In this document: piece after piece, positions 33,006-40,914 of the stretch | How positions within the stretch are numbered: the first letter of the stretch is position 1 | How the letters are laid out: the number at the start of each line of letters is the position of its first letter | NCBI RefSeq assembly: GCF_010645065.1 | Contig: NZ_JAADZW010000028.1 | Coordinates: forward strand, 1-41,063 | Direction of reading: 5' to 3' | DNA length: 41,063 bases | Source: Flavobacterium fluviatile | GTDB lineage: Bacteria; Bacteroidota; Bacteroidia; Flavobacteriales; Flavobacteriaceae | Notes under the pieces: model-generated | Databases searched by the model: none | Seen by the model: the letters and a program-made list of their open reading frames with translations, nothing else | Told to the model about the DNA's origin: nothing | Program-made: the position numbers and the translations under genes

Positions 33006-33100
33006 AAAGATGCTAAGGTTCTAAGGTGCTGAGATGCTAAGTTTTTTTAGTATCTTATAAAAAAAACTCAGAACCTTAGTAACTTAGAATCTTAGAACCT
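33006..33100 (+). repeat. Octamer array folding into a long hairpin, 5' of the response regulator
   Basis: The left arm (about 33007-33041) has TAAGGTTC, TAAGGTGC, TGAGATGC. The right arm (about 33067-33100) has TTAGTAAC, TTAGAATC, TTAGAACC in strict 8-nt phase. Over 35 aligned positions the arms are complementary at about 26 (hand count), with mismatches falling at the variable unit positions. The right arm ends 9 nt from the ATG at 33110. Confidence 0.75.
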
Positions 33101-33109
33101 AAAAATAAA

Positions 33110-34273
33110 ATGAGTAGGATACTAATTATAGAAGACGAAGCGGCAATCAGAAGAGTTTTGGTGAAAATTTTATCAGAAGAAAATGATTCGTATCAGGTGG
33201 ATGAAGCTGAAGATGGTGTTGCCGGACTTGAAAAAATAAAAAACAACGACTACGATTTGGTTTTGTGCGATATCAAAATGCCAAAAATGGACGGTGTTGA
33301 GGTTTTGGAAGAAGTAAAAAAGATAAAACCAGAAATTCCTATGGTCATGATTTCCGGTCACGGTGATATGGAAACTGCGATACAGACGATGCGTTTGGGG
33401 GCTTTTGATTATATCTCGAAGCCGCCGGATTTGAACCGTTTGCTGAATACTGTTCGGAATGCCCTCGATAAAAAACAATTAGTAGCTGAAAATAAAATTC
33501 TGAAGAAAAAAGTCAGCAAAAACTACGAAATGATTGGAGACAGCGAGTCTATTAATCATATAAAAGTTATGATTGATAAAGTAGCTCCAACAGAAGCAAG
33601 AGTTTTAATTACCGGGCCAAACGGAACGGGTAAAGAATTGGTAGCGCATCAGTTACATGAAAAAAGTGAGCGCTCTGGTTTTCCTTTAATTGAAGTAAAT
33701 TGTGCAGCTATTCCAAGTGAATTGATCGAAAGTGAATTGTTCGGACACGTAAAAGGTGCGTTTACATCGGCAGTAAAAGATCGTGCCGGAAAGTTTGAAG
33801 CAGCAGATAAAGGAACCATTTTTCTGGATGAGATTGGAGACATGAGTCTTTCGGCTCAGGCCAAAGTTTTGCGCGCATTACAAGAAAGTATGATTACAAG
33901 GGTTGGTGCAGATAAAGACATTAAAGTTGATGTTCGTGTTGTTGCCGCAACTAATAAAGACTTGAAAACAGAAATTGCAGAGGGCCGTTTTCGTGAAGAT
34001 TTATACCATCGTCTGGCAGTAATTTTAATAAAAGTGCCGCCACTTAATGAAAGACGTGATGATATTCCGGCCCTGATTTCGCATTTTGCAGAAAAAATTG
34101 CTTCGGAACAAGGAAACGCTGTGAAGGTATTTTCAGCACAAGCCATAAAATTATTACAGGAATACGACTGGACAGGCAATATTCGTGAACTTCGAAATGT
34201 AGTTGAAAGACTGATTATTTTAGGTAGCAACGAAATTTCTGAAACGGATGTGAAAATGTTTGCAAGCAAGTAA
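33110..34273 (+). CDS. Response regulator of the NtrC type without a DNA-binding domain
   Basis: A 387-aa protein with a receiver domain (1-120; phosphoacceptor Asp54 in LVLCDIKMPKMDG, Lys104) and a sigma-54 activator AAA+ domain (about 140-370). The AAA+ domain has Walker A TGPNGTGKE, Walker B FLDEIGD (238-244) and arginine-finger region GRFREDLYHRL. The sigma-54-contacting loop reads GAFTSA (216-221) instead of the canonical GAFTGA. The protein ends at VERLIILGSNEISETDVKMFASK, with no Fis-type helix-turn-helix. It may act from solution or not on sigma-54 at all. No cognate kinase is adjacent. Confidence 0.88.
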   Translation: MSRILIIEDEAAIRRVLVKILSEENDSYQVDEAEDGVAGLEKIKNNDYDLVLCDIKMPKMDGVEVLEEVKKIKPEIPMVMISGHGDMETAIQTMRLGAFDYISKPPDLNRLLNTVRNALDKKQLVAENKILKKKVSKNYEMIGDSESINHIKVMIDKVAPTEARVLITGPNGTGKELVAHQLHEKSERSGFPLIEVNCAAIPSELIESELFGHVKGAFTSAVKDRAGKFEAADKGTIFLDEIGDMSLSAQAKVLRALQESMITRVGADKDIKVDVRVVAATNKDLKTEIAEGRFREDLYHRLAVILIKVPPLNERRDDIPALISHFAEKIASEQGNAVKVFSAQAIKLLQEYDWTGNIRELRNVVERLIILGSNEISETDVKMFASK

Positions 34274-34299
34274 ATGCTTCGCGCTTAAAGCTCAAAAAG

Positions 34300-34962
34300 A
34301 TGAAACTAAAAAAAATAAACGAAAAGTTACAGGATGGTTTAATTGAAAATGGTTTGACAGAAGCAAATGCCTTGCAGATGGAAACTTTTTCTACAATTAA
34401 AAGCGGAGCTGATGCCATTATTGTTTCTCCAAAAGGAAGTGGAAAAACAACTACAATAGTTTTAAATGTGATTCAGCAATTGGCAGGAAAAGCCGAAGAA
34501 TCACCACGTGCTCTCATCATTGTTGAAGATAAAGAAAAGGTTTTGGCAATGGAAGAACTTTTCGCGAAATACGGAAAATATACCAATCTTGAAGTGTATG
34601 GTGTTCATGATAAAGGAGACATGGATTACGATAAAAACTATGTTTCTACCGGAATCGATGTTTTAATAGGAACTCCAACGAAACTGAGTGATATGTTTTC
34701 GACTGCGGGATATAATGTAAATCGTTTAAGAATGTTTATTCTGGATGATGCAGATCCTATTTTGAAATTGCGTCACGAAACTAAGATTATGCGTATTTCA
34801 AACAGTATTGCTAAAACACAACGTTTAATTTTTACTGAAAACCTGACAGAACGGATCGAAATCCTGGCTGATAAAATGCTGTTGGAGCCTTATTTCTTCG
34901 ATATGGATGAGGAAGGGGAAGAGGAACTAGATGAAGAAGAGGATCAAATAGAAGAAGAATAG
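34300..34962 (+). CDS. Single-domain DEAD-box-like protein
   Basis: A 220-aa protein matching only the first RecA-like domain of DEAD-box RNA helicases. It has a Q-motif-like LQMETFSTIKSG, motif I SPKGSGKT (43-50), Ib-like GTPTK (124-128), and motif II as LDDADP (148-153; DDAD instead of DEAD). The SAT motif is replaced by FTEN. The second RecA domain, needed for helicase activity, is absent. The gene ends with an acidic tail (DMDEEGEEELDEEEDQIEEE). The frame is intact and a new gene starts 15 nt on, so it looks like a stable short protein, perhaps nucleotide- or RNA-binding. Confidence 0.78.
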   Translation: MKLKKINEKLQDGLIENGLTEANALQMETFSTIKSGADAIIVSPKGSGKTTTIVLNVIQQLAGKAEESPRALIIVEDKEKVLAMEELFAKYGKYTNLEVYGVHDKGDMDYDKNYVSTGIDVLIGTPTKLSDMFSTAGYNVNRLRMFILDDADPILKLRHETKIMRISNSIAKTQRLIFTENLTERIEILADKMLLEPYFFDMDEEGEEELDEEEDQIEEE

Positions 34963-34977
34963 AGATTTACGATATCT

Positions 34978-35793
34978 ATGGAAATAATAAAAACACTTAA
35001 ATTTTTAATGATTGTACTTTTGGCTTTTTTCGTTGTAATTTATTTAATTATTGTTTCTTACATATATTTTAATCAGACAGGAATGATTTTTCAAAATGCT
35101 GCTCTTCCTAAAGAGTATCAGTTTGAATATAAGAGTGAATTTGAAGAGTTAAATATTAAGTCTTTTGACGGTGTAAATCTTCATGGATTATTATTTAAGG
35201 CGGAGCATTCTAAAGGTTTGGTTTTTTATCTTCATGGAAATGCCGGTACACTTGAAACCTGGGGAAATATTTCTAAAATTTATACTTCATTAGGATATGA
35301 TATTTTTATTTTGGATTACCGGAGTTTTGGAAAAAGTGAAGGCGAGATACTAAATGAAGATCAATTAAATAAGGATGTCGCAACGGTTTATAAAGCAATG
35401 AAGCAAAGATATTCAGAAGATAAAATTATCATTACAGGTTATTCCATCGGCTCAGGTTTAGCTGCAATTTTAGCTTCAGAAAACAAATCAAAAGCCTTAA
35501 TTCTGCAATCTCCTTATTATAGTTTTGCAGAATTATCAGGCAGTAGAGTTCCGTTTTTTCCTGATTTCATGAAGAAATTTCACTTAGAAACTTTTAGATA
35601 TTTACCAAAAGTAAAAGCGCCGGTTTATATTTTTCACGGAACAGACGATCAATTAATTTCTTTTGATAATTCTGTTCGGCTAAAGAACATTTTAAAATCA
35701 AAAGCCAATTTTTATCCTTTGAAAAATCAGGGTCATGTGGGTGTAAATGAGAATGATAATTTTCAAAATCAGCTAAAAATAATTTTACAATAA
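34978..35793 (+). CDS. Membrane-anchored alpha/beta hydrolase
   Basis: A 271-aa serine hydrolase. A hydrophobic helix (about 8-30) precedes the alpha/beta fold. The oxyanion element is YLHGNAGT, the nucleophile elbow GYSIGSG gives Ser156, the acid is Asp223 or Asp224 in HGTDDQLI, and the base is His253 in NQGHVG. It resembles the ABHD13/BEM46 group. The substrate is unknown. It follows the DEAD-box-like gene by 15 nt and is followed closely by the DUF2007 gene. Confidence 0.88.
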   Translation: MEIIKTLKFLMIVLLAFFVVIYLIIVSYIYFNQTGMIFQNAALPKEYQFEYKSEFEELNIKSFDGVNLHGLLFKAEHSKGLVFYLHGNAGTLETWGNISKIYTSLGYDIFILDYRSFGKSEGEILNEDQLNKDVATVYKAMKQRYSEDKIIITGYSIGSGLAAILASENKSKALILQSPYYSFAELSGSRVPFFPDFMKKFHLETFRYLPKVKAPVYIFHGTDDQLISFDNSVRLKNILKSKANFYPLKNQGHVGVNENDNFQNQLKIILQ

Positions 35794-35825
35794 AGAATAA
35801 AAAATAATAATAAAAATAAAATGTC

Positions 35826-36044
35826 ATGGGATTAATGAAAGCGTTTTCAGGAAGCGAAGTATTAGCAATTGCTTTGCAGGAAAGATTAGAAGCAGCTGGT
35901 GTAGAAACGGTAAAAAAAGACAATATCCAATCCGCAAGATTAGCCGGATTTGGGCAAACCGATTTAGCTGTTGAAATTTTTATTGAGGAAACCGATTTTG
36001 CAAAGGCAAATCCGGTTATCGAGGAATTTAGAATGAGTATTTAA
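35826..36044 (+). CDS. DUF2007 domain protein
   Basis: A 72-aa soluble protein. The pattern KAFSGSEVLAIALQERLEAAGVET, then TDLAVEIFIEETDFAKANPVIEEF, is the compact ferredoxin-like DUF2007 domain (sometimes called putative signal-transducing protein). It has a PII-like fold with no established function. It lies 32 nt after the hydrolase and 84 nt before the Cof phosphatase, with a heptad array in that gap. Confidence 0.82.
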   Translation: MGLMKAFSGSEVLAIALQERLEAAGVETVKKDNIQSARLAGFGQTDLAVEIFIEETDFAKANPVIEEFRMSI

Positions 36045-36054
36045 ATAGTTTTTT

Positions 36055-36124
36055 AGTCCCTGGTTCTTAGTCCTCAGCAACTAAGTGCAAAATAAGACTG
36101 GGGACTAAGGACTAAGAACTAAGA
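36055..36124 (+). repeat. GGACTAA heptad array folding back, 5' of the Cof phosphatase gene
   Basis: The right arm (36101-36122) reads GGACTAA, GGACTAA, GAACTAA, G in exact 7-nt phase. The left arm (about 36053-36085) contains TTAGTCCCTGG, TTCTTAGTCCTCAG, its reverse complement. The array ends about 6 nt before the ATG at 36129. The GGACTAA unit also occurs in the 23S-5S spacer array. Confidence 0.75.
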
Positions 36125-36128
36125 AAAA

Positions 36129-36932
36129 ATGCAATACAAAATGTTAGTACTCGACATGGATGATACCTTGTTGACAGATGATCATAAAATTTCGGACTTA
36201 AATAAAAAAGTACTTCTTGAAGCGCAGGCAAAAGGCGTTTATGTGGTTTTGGCTTCCGGACGTCCAACATCTGCGATGACAGCTTTCGCTAAAGAATTGG
36301 AGTTAGATTTAAACGACTCCTATATTATTTCGTTTAATGGGGCTGTAATCAGTACGGTGAAAGACGATCTTATCTTATTTGAACAATGTTTAACACCCGA
36401 ACAAATTCATGAATTATACGATTACAGTATAAAAATGAAAACGCATATTATCACCTATCTCAACGGTGAGATTGTAAGTGAAACCGATTCTGAGTATATT
36501 GAAATAGAAAAAGACATTACCGGATTGCCACATAACAAAGTTTCTGATTTTAAAGCAGCAGTTACAAAGCCGGCTGTAAAATGTATTTTGCTGGAAGAGC
36601 CTTCGTATTTGAAAGAAGTTGAGAAAGACCTAAAGACTGCAATGCCACACCTGAGTGTTGCTATGTCAAAACCATTCTTCCTGGAAGCAGCACAATTCGG
36701 AATTGATAAAGCAGCAAGTATAAAAATATTGGCAGAGAAATTAAACATCCATCAAAGCGAAATTATTGCTGTCGGAAATGCTGGAAATGATCTCACTATG
36801 ATTGAATATGCCGGTTTAGGGGTTTGGGTTGATAATGTAACTCCGGAGTTGCGTGATAAGGCAAATGTAATTGTGGCATCAAATAATGATGATGGTGTTG
36901 CTGAAGTTGTTCAGCGTTATATATTGGTCTGA
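36129..36932 (+). CDS. Cof-type HAD phosphatase
   Basis: A 267-aa HAD hydrolase with the large C2-type cap. Motif I LVLDMDDTLL gives Asp9 and Asp11. ASGRP is motif II, Lys lies in FGIDKAASIKIL, and motif IV is GNAGNDLTMIEYAGLGVW. Such enzymes dephosphorylate sugar phosphates, FMN, PLP or similar small molecules. The substrate cannot be read from sequence. It is followed by a bidirectional terminator. Confidence 0.92.
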   Translation: MQYKMLVLDMDDTLLTDDHKISDLNKKVLLEAQAKGVYVVLASGRPTSAMTAFAKELELDLNDSYIISFNGAVISTVKDDLILFEQCLTPEQIHELYDYSIKMKTHIITYLNGEIVSETDSEYIEIEKDITGLPHNKVSDFKAAVTKPAVKCILLEEPSYLKEVEKDLKTAMPHLSVAMSKPFFLEAAQFGIDKAASIKILAEKLNIHQSEIIAVGNAGNDLTMIEYAGLGVWVDNVTPELRDKANVIVASNNDDGVAEVVQRYILV

Positions 36933-36956
36933 TTATAGCAATTTTAAGCAATAAAA

Positions 36957-36989
36957 AAATCCGAAATTTAATCTTTAAATTTCGGATTT
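36957..36989. terminator. Bidirectional terminator, perfect 15-bp stem
   Basis: The left arm 36957-36971 and right arm 36975-36989 are exact complements (core AATCCGAAATTTAA) around a 3-nt TCT loop, between convergent genes. Flanking A-run and T-rich ends suit termination on both strands. Confidence 0.85.
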
Positions 36990-37010
36990 ATATTTTATAA
37001 ATTCCCTGAA

Positions 37011-37535
37011 TTATTTTTTCGCTACAGAAACAAAATATTTATTTCCGTCACCCATAGTTAATTTTACGCGCTCATCACAAAGATCGATCGCAAAATTCTC
37101 GCTTTCATAACAGCTGCAGGTTGTGTTTTTGTCTTTAGACATTTCAGTTTTACAGTTGTTATTTTTGAATGTTGCCAATTGCGGAGTGTATAAACTTACC
37201 AAATCAGTAGAGGCAGTAACAAGCGAAATAATACTTGCCGAATTGGTATTGGTAATTCTGTAAACGATTCTGTCAGTATAATTAACTTCATTGACAACCA
37301 CTTTTCTGATATAAGTATAAGCAGTAGATCCATCTCCCGGTTCTTTTACTTCAAATTTAAATCCGACAGCACGAATTGCAATGTCAAATTTTTGTTGAGA
37401 GTTAAAACTGGCCCACGTAGTAAGTGTGCTGATTGTTGGAAACGGATTTAAATTTGCAGCAGGGGTGTTTGTTTGTGCCTGTGCACTAAAAATAGTTAAG
37501 AACATTAAGCAGATTGTGGGGAAAAATGCTTTCAT
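37011..37535 (-). CDS. Secreted hypothetical protein
   Basis: A 174-aa protein with a clear signal peptide (MKAFFPTICLMFLTIFSAQAQ, cleavage after AQA). The mature part has a TWASFNSQQKFDIAIRAVGF segment, a predicted beta-rich middle (TYIRKVVVNEVNYTDRIVYRI) and four cysteines clustered near 126-152 (NNC, TTCSC, LC), suggesting two disulfides. I do not recognise a family. It is a single gene transcribed toward the terminator it shares with the Cof phosphatase. Confidence 0.75.
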   Translation of the reverse strand: MKAFFPTICLMFLTIFSAQAQTNTPAANLNPFPTISTLTTWASFNSQQKFDIAIRAVGFKFEVKEPGDGSTAYTYIRKVVVNEVNYTDRIVYRITNTNSASIISLVTASTDLVSLYTPQLATFKNNNCKTEMSKDKNTTCSCYESENFAIDLCDERVKLTMGDGNKYFVSVAKK

Positions 37536-37795
37536 ATAGTTTTATAAGTTTAAAATTTGCCTACTCTAATTTGGTTTTCGGCTTTCCCATTGTTTTCAAT
37601 TTGAAATTTTAAAACGCTTTATATGCAATAAAATTATATTAAGTTTTTAATTTTCTTTTGTCAAATTTCTTTGGTGTGAATTTAAGTTTAAAATTTACTT
37701 CAGCAAAGAAAAATGTAAGAAATTTTTAATTTTATAATTAATTTTGTGTATTTAGTCGGATTTATTTGCTTTTTGTCGATTTTTTCTTTCAATTT

Positions 37796-37906
37796 TTAAT
37801 TTCCTCCATCTTTAATCCTGACTTCGGAAATAGCATCCGTTTGAACGTAACTAATTTTTATTCTGTCTCTTAATTTAGATAAATAAATACTTGTCTGATT
37901 CAACAT
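37796..37906 (-). CDS. Possible short protein, 36 codons
   Basis: The minus-strand ATG frame reads MLNQTSIYLSKLRDRIKIS, then YVQTDAISEVRIKDGGN and stop. It is less AT-rich than its surroundings and looks protein-like. I recognise no family, see no promoter box and have no length support. The same frame continues after the stop with KLKEKIDKKQINPTKYT, so it might be a gene remnant. The call is weak. Confidence 0.25.
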   Translation of the reverse strand: MLNQTSIYLSKLRDRIKISYVQTDAISEVRIKDGGN

Positions 37907-37953
37907 GTTGATTTATAATCTATTATTGATTTTCTTTTAAAGAAATTTGTGTG

Positions 37954-37961
37954 TAAATTTG
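37954..37961 (+). promoter_or_regulatory. mtaB promoter -7 box
   Basis: TAAATTTG followed by C is an exact TAnnTTTG match. A TTG at 37926-37928 lies 25 nt upstream. It leaves a leader of about 55 nt. Confidence 0.55.
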
Positions 37962-38023
37962 CAAACCCTTCAATTGAAGATGTAAATATAATAATCTTAC
38001 TACTTAAAACGTAGTGTATTCCT

Positions 38024-39358
38024 ATGGAAAATAGAAAAAAAGTTGCTTTTTATACGCTTGGATGCAAACTGAATTTTTCAGAAACATCAACAATTGCCAG
38101 AAATTTTAATGATGAAGGTTTTGACAGAGTAGATTTTGAAGAAGTTGCAGATATATATGTTATTAATACCTGTTCTGTAACAGAAAATGCCGACAAGCAA
38201 TTTAAGCAGGTAGTAAAAAAAGCAATGAAACTTAATGATAAGGCTTTTGTTGCTGCTGTAGGATGTTATGCCCAATTGAAACCGGAGGAATTAGCAGCGG
38301 TAGATGGTGTCGATTTAGTTCTGGGAGCAACTGAAAAATTTAAAATTACCGATTATATTCATGACCTGAGCAAAAACGATATGGGTGAGGTTCATTCATG
38401 TGAAATTGCTGAAGCTGATTTTTATGTTGGCAGTTATTCAATTGGTGACAGAACCCGCGCTTTTTTGAAGGTTCAGGATGGCTGTGATTATAAATGTACC
38501 TATTGTACAATTCCGTTAGCCCGCGGAATTTCAAGAAGTGACGCTCTGGAAAATGTTTTAAAAAATGCCAAAGAAATTTCTGCTCAGGACATTAAAGAAA
38601 TCGTTTTAACAGGAGTAAATATAGGGGATTACGGAAAAGGGGAGTTCGGGAACAAAAAACACGAGCACACTTTCTTAGACTTAGTGCAGGCTTTGGATAA
38701 AGTGGAAGGAATCGAGCGTTTACGAATTTCATCAATCGAGCCTAATTTACTGAAAAATGAAACAATTGAGTTCGTTTCAAAAAGCCGCACTTTTGTACCG
38801 CATTTTCATATTCCTTTGCAATCCGGAAGTAACGATATTTTGAAATTAATGAAACGCCGCTATTTGCGTGAAGTTTATACAGACCGTGTAAATAAAATTC
38901 GTGAAGTAATGCCGCATGCCTGTATTGGTGTTGATGTTATTGTGGGTTTTCCGGGCGAAACAGACGAACATTTCTTAGAAACATATCATTTTCTGAGTGA
39001 AATGGATATTTCGTACTTACACGTTTTTACTTATTCTGAAAGAGATAATACCGAAGCTGCTGATATGCCGGGTATTGTTCCTGCTAATATAAGAGCAAAA
39101 CGAAGTAAAATGCTCCGGGGCTTATCTGTTAAAAAACGCCGTGCTTTTTATGAAAGCCAGTTAGGAACCAACAGAACTGTTTTGTTTGAAGGTGAAAATA
39201 AAGAAGGCTATATTCATGGTTTTACAGAAAACTATGTAAAAGTAAAAACACCGTGGAATCCGGAATTGGTTAATACTTTGCATGAAATTAATTTAACTAA
39301 AATTGATGAAGACGGAAGCGTTCGTCTGGAGTTTTTAAACAAAATGGCAGAAGTATAG
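38024..39358 (+). CDS. mtaB: tRNA t6A37 methylthiotransferase MtaB
   Basis: This radical SAM enzyme adds a methylthio group to N6-threonylcarbamoyladenosine at tRNA position 37. The 444-aa protein has an N-terminal UPF0004 domain with cluster-binding Cys14, Cys50 and Cys81 (TLGCKLN, NTCSVTENADK, VGCYAQ). The radical SAM motif CDYKCTYC gives Cys154, Cys158 and Cys161. A C-terminal TRAM domain starts near 375. The TLGCKLNFSE opening fits MtaB better than MiaB or RimO. It is monocistronic. Confidence 0.95.
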   Translation: MENRKKVAFYTLGCKLNFSETSTIARNFNDEGFDRVDFEEVADIYVINTCSVTENADKQFKQVVKKAMKLNDKAFVAAVGCYAQLKPEELAAVDGVDLVLGATEKFKITDYIHDLSKNDMGEVHSCEIAEADFYVGSYSIGDRTRAFLKVQDGCDYKCTYCTIPLARGISRSDALENVLKNAKEISAQDIKEIVLTGVNIGDYGKGEFGNKKHEHTFLDLVQALDKVEGIERLRISSIEPNLLKNETIEFVSKSRTFVPHFHIPLQSGSNDILKLMKRRYLREVYTDRVNKIREVMPHACIGVDVIVGFPGETDEHFLETYHFLSEMDISYLHVFTYSERDNTEAADMPGIVPANIRAKRSKMLRGLSVKKRRAFYESQLGTNRTVLFEGENKEGYIHGFTENYVKVKTPWNPELVNTLHEINLTKIDEDGSVRLEFLNKMAEV

Positions 39359-39390
39359 TTTTAAAGATAGCTGCATTGACAAAAAATATT

Positions 39391-39420
39391 AAAGCCCTTT
39401 CATTTTTTTGAAGGGCTTTA
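39391..39420. terminator. Terminator between mtaB and the convergent hypothetical gene
   Basis: AAAGCCCTT (39391-39399) and AAGGGCTTT (39411-39419) form a 9-bp stem around a T-rich loop and are followed by ATTGTTTT. Confidence 0.7.
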
Positions 39421-39437
39421 TTGTTTTATATGAATTC

Positions 39438-39947
39438 CTATTTGTTGTTTTCTTCCGAAACCAATTTTAACGAATTGATATAATCTGAATCAAATTCAAT
39501 AACTCTTATTTTTTCAGGGTTAAAACTGAGTTCACCGCCAAAGGAACCTCTGATATCAAGGAAGTCAATTGTCAGTATTTCTTCGTTCACTTCAATAAGT
39601 TTGCCTAAATAAACCGATTTAGGAGATTTTTTTACAATCTGAAAAATACCATATTTGTTGCTGATGTAATTCAGAATTGTACTAAGATCCTTAATCGGAA
39701 TAATGTCTTCGGCGTTTGTTTTTAAACCTTTCAGTCGGATCACCTTTTCGTTGAAAGCCAGTTCTTCATCTCTTTCGATTGCTTCGATATTTTTGTTTTT
39801 TAATATCACAAAACCATCAAGTATAAAATCGACTGGATTGTTTTTAAGTAAAATCCAGTCATCTGAGTAATCAATTAAAAAACCGGTAAAGATTTCTTTT
39901 TTATCTGTAAATGCAATTGAAACCAATTGTCTTAAATATTGCTCCAT
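39438..39947 (-). CDS. Hypothetical protein with two similar beta-barrel-like halves
   Basis: A 169-aa cytoplasmic-looking protein (no signal, no membrane segment). Two segments share a pattern: FTGFLIDYSDDWILLKNNP...GFVILKNKNIEAIE (about 20-60), and YLGKLIEVNEEILTIDFLD...LSFNPEKIRVIEFDSDYINSL (about 111-160). Each has the hydrophobic alternation of small SH3/LSm-like barrels (G-x-L/F-I-x-x, bend, ILL/ILTI, then I-x-x-I-E). I know no named family. It is a single gene between mtaB and the FabG-like gene. Confidence 0.7.
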   Translation of the reverse strand: MEQYLRQLVSIAFTDKKEIFTGFLIDYSDDWILLKNNPVDFILDGFVILKNKNIEAIERDEELAFNEKVIRLKGLKTNAEDIIPIKDLSTILNYISNKYGIFQIVKKSPKSVYLGKLIEVNEEILTIDFLDIRGSFGGELSFNPEKIRVIEFDSDYINSLKLVSEENNK

Positions 39948-40036
39948 TAGAATTCATTTAAAAATTTCAATAGTGAAATTCCAAATACCAAAATACATAA
40001 TTGGAATTTGTGATTTCAAATATTGTGATATTGTGT

Positions 40037-40753
40037 TTAAGGATTAGTGGACCAGATGCTGCTGTTTTTGATAAATACCCTTCGGTTTAGCTTGAGTTGT
40101 GCAATTATAAGTTCTGCAAGATCTTCTGACTGCATTACTTTTTCGGGATTGCCATCAGTAAGGTTTAAATCTTTTGCCATATCAGTAGCAACCGTACTTG
40201 GTGTTAAAGCAGTAACTCGAATATTGTGTTTTCTAAGTTCCTGCATCAGAGAGTCTGTTAAACCAAGAACGGCAAATTTAGAGGCACTATAGGCACTCGT
40301 TAAGGCATTTCCGTTTAATCCGGCTGTTGACGAAATATTAATGATGTCACCTGTTTGTCTTTCAATCATGTTAGGCAGAACAGCACGGGTGGTGTAATAA
40401 GTTCCCATTAAGTTCACCTGAATAATTTTCTCCCATTCGGCAGGTTCTAATTCCAGAAATTTTCCAAAAGAAGCAATTCCTGCATTATTGATTAAAATAT
40501 CAATGGTTTTAAATTCTGCTAAAGCTTTTTCTACTGCTGTATTTACGGAATTAATGTCTGCAACATCTGCAGTTAGTGCTAATGACTTAACTCCGAAGTT
40601 TTCAATTTTTACTGCTAATTGTTCAACGTCTAACTGTGTTCTTGACAGTAAAATTACGTTTACACCCTCTTTTGCCAGGGCAATTGCAATAGCTTTTCCA
40701 ATTCCTTTACCGGCTCCTGTAATCAGGGCATTTTTATTTTTTAAGTTTGTCAT
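40037..40753 (-). CDS. SDR family oxidoreductase (3-ketoacyl-ACP reductase FabG-like)
   Basis: A 238-aa classical short-chain dehydrogenase. The NAD(P)-binding motif is TGAGKGIG (12-19), with NNAG at 89-92. The catalytic tetrad is Ser141/142, Tyr155 and Lys159 in YSASK, with Asn114 in VNLMG. Arg38 after the second strand (LLSRTQ) favours NADPH. The sequence resembles FabG-like reductases, but no fatty-acid synthesis genes adjoin it, so the substrate is open. Confidence 0.88.
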   Translation of the reverse strand: MTNLKNKNALITGAGKGIGKAIAIALAKEGVNVILLSRTQLDVEQLAVKIENFGVKSLALTADVADINSVNTAVEKALAEFKTIDILINNAGIASFGKFLELEPAEWEKIIQVNLMGTYYTTRAVLPNMIERQTGDIINISSTAGLNGNALTSAYSASKFAVLGLTDSLMQELRKHNIRVTALTPSTVATDMAKDLNLTDGNPEKVMQSEDLAELIIAQLKLNRRVFIKNSSIWSTNP

Positions 40754-40796
40754 GAGTGTCGTTTTTTAGAAATGCAAAGGCATCTGTTCAGTACTA

Positions 40797-40804
40797 CAAA
40801 AATA
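40797..40804 (-). promoter_or_regulatory. Possible -7 box of the FabG-like gene
   Basis: The minus strand reads TATTTTTG, an exact TAnnTTTG match, 43 nt upstream of the start codon. The nearest TTG (40819-40821) is only 14 nt away, so the -33 element is doubtful. Confidence 0.45.
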
Positions 40805-40914
40805 CAGTTTTTGCTTACCAAAAAGATGCTTTTTTATTTTCTTAATCTAAGTTTAACAGCTTTTATTTATTCTGTTTTTTTACATTTAGCAGATTTTTTT
40901 AGAAGCTATTTACT

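Larger units (their letters stand above)
37536..38023. other. Gene-poor stretch upstream of mtaB
   Basis: The 488 nt contain the leader of the secreted hypothetical gene (minus), a possible 36-codon frame on the minus strand (37796-37906), and the mtaB promoter near 37954. Most of it (37560-37790) is extremely AT-rich and shows no convincing feature. Confidence 0.5.
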
